Source of the DNA: Puntigrus tetrazona
Lineage: Eukaryota; Chordata; Actinopteri; Cypriniformes; Cyprinidae
Reading direction: 5' to 3'
Assembly (NCBI RefSeq): GCF_018831695.1
Contig: NC_056700.1
Coordinates: forward strand, 25,112,879 to 25,176,878
DNA: 64,000 nucleotides
The notes under the pieces are model-generated. The model did no database searches, was not told the origin of the DNA, and saw only the letters and a list, made by a program, of their open reading frames with translations. A program made the position numbers and the translations under genes. Shown in pieces: positions 58,388 to 64,000 of the stretch. Within the stretch, counting starts at the first letter, position 1; every line of letters starts with the position of its first letter.

Positions 58388-61137
58388 GTTATTCCTTATA
58401 AGAGTGTTAAATTTCACATTTAGGAGTAAAATGTTGATTTAAATGCCAGTGACAAATTCCATTCATGTGACAATATTATGTAAAATTAAATTGTATTAAA
58501 ATAAAGTGACGCTACCGACATAATTAACATTTTTGTGTTTTTCTCACAAAATAAAAATGTAATTATTAAATAAAAACTATTTTATAATAAAGTCATGCCA
58601 TTATTATTATTATTTATTGCTTGCAATAACATTTAAATGCTAAATAATGCTTCCAGATATATGGTGAACAGTTGCTAACATAAATAAAAATGAATTTTAT
58701 GGTAAAGCGATTCTCATTGACTTGCGTTTTACGGCTTGTTATCGCTTCTTATTTTGCTATTTAAAACGAAAGTTTACATTTTAGTGCTGATGTCAACTTT
58801 CAGTCATATCGAGCATGAGGCGCCACGTTATTATTTATTTAAAACATTGCCTTTGTGTGCTTGCGTATGAATTATGCCCTCAAACCGTTATTAATACTGG
58901 TTTTATTGCCAGCAGGTGACAGGCTTGTTCTGTGTATAAAGGCAGGTGACGTAACGCTGCATGTACACAGACTGATGACATGTCATGGACAGCCTCATAG
59001 TCCTTCCTATACCTCTCATCCATTCACTGACTTTATATGTTTCTCTATGTTCAGGCAGACCTCTGGGAACTGGTCTTGGTGGCCCCTCTGGAGACCAACA
59101 TCCATGTCACTATTGAAAAGTGCGAAGCTAAAATTCTCGCCTGTAAGTTACTGTCCTCTTTAAATTTTTAGAAATGTATTATAATATCCTATTATATAAT
59201 TTGGTATTTTTAAATTTTAAGTTGCCCTTGTTACATATACTTACTATTATAATAACAATAAATTATGCATAATTATTTTTTTTTCATATTAGTATTTTTA
59301 TGTCTTAATAATGTGCCCAGGTCTCCAGAATGACGTTTGGTCCAGGTTTGTGACGTTGCCAAATCAAAACCGAATATGGACCCTTAAAGTCACCGATAAA
59401 TCAGCCCGCAAGCATAAAGCTGAAGGTAGTTGAGTTTCAGATCCCGTAAAAAGTATTTCGCACAGTTAGATGTTGTCCGAACGCGTCCCTGTGTCTCTAC
59501 AGCCGCTCAGACGCCCCTAGTGATGATCCACGGCTTTGGAGGCGGCGTCGGCCTCTGGATCCGAAACCTGGACGCTTTGAGTCAGTCTCGACCCGTCTAC
59601 GCCTTCGACCTGCTGGGCCGGTGCGCAGCTCGCCCTCGTTCCCGTCTGGCGCCCTCGTTGGCTGAGGAGCAGTTTGTGTCTTCCATAGAGCACTGGAGAC
59701 AGTCACTGGGGCTGGAGCGCATGATCCTATTGGGCCACAGCCTGGGTGGTTACCTGGCAACATCTTACACGATCCAACATCCGGAAAGGTATCTAAAAAA
59801 AGTTAATAAATTCTAGTTTAATAATTGCAGTAGTAATAATAATATGCGCCATCTACTGAGTTATAGTTCATTTAAAATCCATGTGATGACACAAAAGACG
59901 TTTGGTAGAATGTTTACTGATTCTTTTTTTAATTGTTAATATTTAAATGTTTAATTGTAGGTCATGCATGATCAGATTTCGTTAAAAAATATGATGTTTT
60001 GGCAGTCTGATTAAATCATTTTGCAATAGTAAACCAAAATATAATACCAAAATACAAATGGAAGACATGCAAAATAAAAAAGTAATAAATAAAATGAATA
60101 AAACACAATAATAGTAATAAAATCAACAAATGCTTATGTTACTCTGTTGGTTAAAATGTCTGCTAAGTGCATATGAAAATAAATATAAATAAAACAACAG
60201 AAAATCATTTTTCATAAATAATTTTGTAGTTGTTTTTTTTTTTTATATGAAACAATAAATCGTATATTGTTCGAAATGAGGACGAATAATAATTTTTTGC
60301 TCGTCAGACTTCGCAAACCATGTTAAAATTGATAATATAATGAAGGAGATGACCTTGAGTTGTTTTCTTGTCCACTAGAGTCAGTCACCTCATCCTGGTG
60401 GATGCGTGGGGTTTCCCTGAACGACTTCAGCCTCAGTTACAGGGGTCAGGAGGTCAAGGGTCAGAGGTTAAAAGGGTCTCACCTCCTCGCTGGGTGAAAG
60501 CTGTGGTGTCAGTGTTCAGCTTCTTCAACCCGCTGGCCGTCATCAGAGCGGCCGGACCCTGGGGTGAGTATGAGCAGCCTGATGACAGCGACTGTTTTTT
60601 TTTGGTTGTTTGTTTGTTTGGTCTTTTTTTGAGCATTTTCATAACTTCTCTTGCTCCTCATATGAAGCACAGGACATGCAATCCTCTACAGATTTAATCA
60701 GTGAAGCTAAGCACTGTCAAATTCTATAATGACAGAGCTGCTTTTTTTAAAAAAAAGTGTGAGTGCAGTAATCATAAACATTTCAATTTCATAATTCTAT
60801 TAATGAAATGTTCTTCGTGGCTTACACTTATTAACAATGAAAGTTTCTCTAGTTTGTGATAACAATGTTAATAATTTACATTAATAATAAATATAATTTT
60901 TATTAATAATAAATATAAAAAGTGTCTTTTCTAGGTTTTCTGTGTGTAGCATTTTCTACCTGATAAATTTTAGAGCATGACAAAATTTTATATAAATAAG
61001 GTTATATATAAATTAATTAAATACCATTTATTAAAAATGTAAATAAATATTAAAAACCTCTGCCACAAAAAGTACATTTAAAAGTAATAAAATATTCTAT
61101 AATTAAAATGCATTATATACTTATATAAAATAAAATA

Positions 61138-61256
<119 letters not shown>

Positions 61257-61579
61257 CAAATACAACTACTATCTAATGTGGCTTTCCTTTTTAAAGCTTT
61301 TAAATGCTGTCTATGTAGGAAGCTTACCAGGTTTTGGGAGACGAGCAAGTGAAGATTGGCTTGATTCAAGGTGATGATCTTAATGTGTTGTTGAAACATC
61401 ATTACATTGCGTTTTCATGCAGGTCCAGGGCTGGTGAACCGATTCATTCCGACTTCAAGAGGAAGTTTGAGGATCTGTTTGATGACGACACCATGACGCA
61501 GTATATTTATCACTGTAACGCTCAGAACCCGAGGTACTCTCTTTCCACACACGCGTTCTCCTATTGATGCAGAAGAAGC

Positions 61580-61586
<7 letters not shown>

Positions 61587-61648
<62 letters not shown>
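61587..61648. repeat. (TA)n microsatellite in abhd4 intron
   Basis: TA repeat of about 60 bp between exons 6 and 7, preceded by GTGTG. Confidence 0.95.
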
Positions 61649-61650
<2 letters not shown>

Positions 61651-62019
61651 GTGTTTTCCTCTCAGTGGTGAGGTGGGCTTTAAAGCCATGTGTGAGTCTC
61701 TCGGCTGGGCCAAGAGGCCGATGGTTCAGCGTGTTCATCTGCTGCCCCCGTCGATGCCCGTCAGCATGCTGTACGGCTCTCTGTCCTGGGTGGACTCGTC
61801 CACCGAAACACGGTCGCTCAGATGCGAGGCAGAAGCCCCACCAGCATCACGGTGAGAAACGGCCGGCGTTGTGACACAAGACACTTGTAGAGGTTTAAAA
61901 ATGACGCGATGACTTTTCTCTGTTACAGCTGATCGAAGATGCTTCCCATCAAATCTCACGCCGACCAGCCCGAAGAGTTCAACCGAGTGGTGGAGAGTAT
62001 TTGTAATACTGTAGACTGA

Positions 62020-63872
62020 ATAAGACGCACATCGGTTTGTAGGTGTGGGCATTTGTATTTTTTAATGTGGGATCAGATTGATAGAAACATTTAAAGGCAA
62101 AGCTGTTCTCAGACCTTGTCGCTTCTATTCTAATTTTACTATTTGTGGCCTTCAACGCGGAAAGGCTCTGTGATTGTTCTGCAGGGTTTAACGGAAGCTG
62201 GCTGTGTTTGTATATTCGAAGCTATATTTTCTCCAGATTTCTTTTCAATCACGCACTGAGGAGGCTTCGCCGTTAAACCCGTGTCACGAATGCATTGACA
62301 ATGTTTGGAAAGTCATATTGACTAAAAGAAGAAATGTTTAATAATTCACGAGCGTTTTAAACGATTGTCTGTTGTTTTTTTTATAATGTGCATATCTCAA
62401 TATATTGCTATACCTTTAAAAAAGAGGTGTCTGCGTTTGTTTCTCTTTATATAATACGGGTTTGTGATTTTTACATTTTCTTCTTAATCTTAATCTTTAA
62501 AAGTGAACACGCTTCAACTAATCACATGACTTTAACGTCACAACCGTGAAGGTTTCTCCTTCATTCAGGAAAACCCCTTTAATGAAATCTTTTGGTAATA
62601 AACACAAAAGAGGCTGTAAAAGCAGACTAGTGAGAGAGATCTCATTTCTCTTGTTATTGCAATTCAGTAACACTACGAGGCGCTAGATGCAGCCTTTACT
62701 TTTTTTAGAAACCGTATGCCATGCGGATATGAGATCTTAATCCAATTGTATTGCAGTCTAATCAAATGGTTCAATTAAAAACATGAAGTGCGTTTCATTG
62801 TGAGATACCACATATCGAGTCTTGCGTACTGTACCTACTGACCCAGTTCATTCAGGACAGGTAAATACAGAAAATACACCACCAATAGATTCCACACTGC
62901 AAAAAATAGTATGCTATTATGACATTACCATAGACCGTAACATTGCAAACATATGCATTATTGATTTATTTAAACCAGACTGGGAAATAAATTAGAGCAG
63001 GTGTGCAATGCAGAAAAGGTACATCATTTATAAATAAATATATTATTTATATATACTCAACATTGTGATAACCGCGAATGAATGAAGTTTGAAGTAAACA
63101 ATTGGAAATGCAGCGCTCTTAATTTACGCCCAGCTGTTTGTTGTGAGCAGACTTCTCAATAAACCTCTTCATCAGGTTCATCTCGTCACACGAGACGCGT
63201 TGTTCCAGTCCAAACAAAGAGAGTCACACCTTGTCGTGCACGCAAAAAGACTACCACAGAAAACAATGCTAATAAAATGTTTTTTTTTTAAGAAAAGACA
63301 TACATTAGGTTATATAAATAATACAAACAAAACTATTTTTATCTCCTTCATAAAAACCTAATATTCCATGAAGTGTAAGTTTCTTCATATGTTCTCATAG
63401 TTTGTGTGTGACGGCAAAACTATGTGAAGATACAGCAGAATTATGCATTAGCTTCATCGTTATTAATATTAATAATTTACTGGAAGGCACATTAAACGCA
63501 ACCATAGTAATATCATCATTGTGAGCAGTATGCAATATAAGGCACTACAGGTGCATAGAAGTGAAATGCATAGGAAACGTGTTTATCCACAATAAAATAC
63601 ATTTTTTAGATAAAGCACGTTAATATTGTAGTGGCGAACAGAAACATTTGATCAAATGATAACAAGTTATAGTTAATACAAACAATAAAGCAAAGCGATG
63701 CGGTATTTTAAATAAATAATGTCTAAAATAACATAAAAACAAACTTCAAATGTTTAGTGGTAAACAGTAGAAACGACTGCATGTGAAAAAAAGGGTTCTC
63801 TCTTTAAGATGTCTGACTGTAGAAATGGCTCAGCGTGTGTAGTTAATAACCAGGTTAATACTGTTTGTGAGT
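62020..63872. other. abhd4 3' flank and intergenic region
   Basis: Contains the abhd4 3' UTR side and, at the right, the 3' UTR of the minus-strand transglutaminase gene. No other exon recognised. Confidence 0.5.
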
Positions 63873-64000
63873 TCACTGGCTCTCGTGAACGTCGATGTCG
63901 GCCACGCCGTGCACCTGCGTCAGCTGTCTGCAGTCCAGAGACGCCACCAGCTTCCTCCTGCCTGCTATCGTGGGGATGAAGTGCTCCGTCACCGTCACAT
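63873..64000 (-). CDS. C-terminus of a transglutaminase (partial, cut by window edge)
   Basis: The last 41 codons plus stop of a minus-strand gene. The frame reads VTVTEHFIPTIAGRRKLVA, then SLDCRQLTQVHGVADIDV, and ends HESQ. This fits the final beta-barrel of vertebrate transglutaminases (the RKL-x-AS-L and QL-x-x-VHG pattern), closest in style to TGM1-like proteins. TGM1 is also on human chromosome 14q near DAD1/ABHD4, which agrees with the locus. Exact paralogue not determined. Confidence 0.75.
   Translation of the reverse strand, partial: VTVTEHFIPTIAGRRKLVASLDCRQLTQVHGVADIDVHESQ

Noticed and set aside
59497..59763. Minus-strand 88-residue frame
   Set aside because: Antisense shadow of abhd4 exon 4.

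Overview
The window looks like fish nuclear DNA, most likely from a cyprinid. It is AT-rich and full of TA, CA and TTA microsatellites, MITE-like palindromes, Tc1-like and LINE relics. It carries intron-rich vertebrate genes with GT-AG splice sites. Nothing prokaryotic was seen.

From 1.4 kb to 50 kb the minus strand holds a tandem cluster of polymeric-immunoglobulin-receptor-like / CMRF35-like (PIGRL/CLM, CD300-like) genes. Exons were joined by hand from splice sites and intron phase, and every intact model closes exactly in frame. Seven genes look intact: gene 1 (1439-3550), gene 2 (6533-10910), gene 3 (13668-18362), gene 4 (25162-28349), gene 6 (35759-36914), gene 7 (39801-41500) and gene 8 (43168-44628). 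Two are broken: gene 5 (30533-32320) and gene 9 (48099-49994). Several relics lie between them. All complete genes encode a signal peptide and two V-set Ig domains. Gene 1 has a transmembrane segment with a very short tail. Genes 2-4 have transmembrane segments and tails with ITIM or ITSM tyrosine motifs. Genes 5-9 have no transmembrane exon and end in a short conserved cysteine-containing tail, so they look secreted. First-domain type and tail type are combined in different ways, and the second-domain exon is almost identical in all copies.

At 50778-55192 lies the pigr gene itself, with a 2-nt frame lesion in its first Ig domain. Then come dad1 (minus, intact), abhd4 (plus, all exons recognisable but with several frame lesions) and the 3' end of a transglutaminase gene (minus, cut by the window edge). 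In mammals DAD1 and ABHD4 flank the T-cell receptor alpha/delta locus, so this pigr/PIGRL cluster sits where TRAC lies in human.

The likely joint function is innate immune recognition. Inhibitory membrane receptors, a tail-less membrane form and secreted forms would share almost the same second Ig domain, next to the mucosal immunoglobulin transporter. That functional statement is inference from family membership; the gene structures are read from the sequence.
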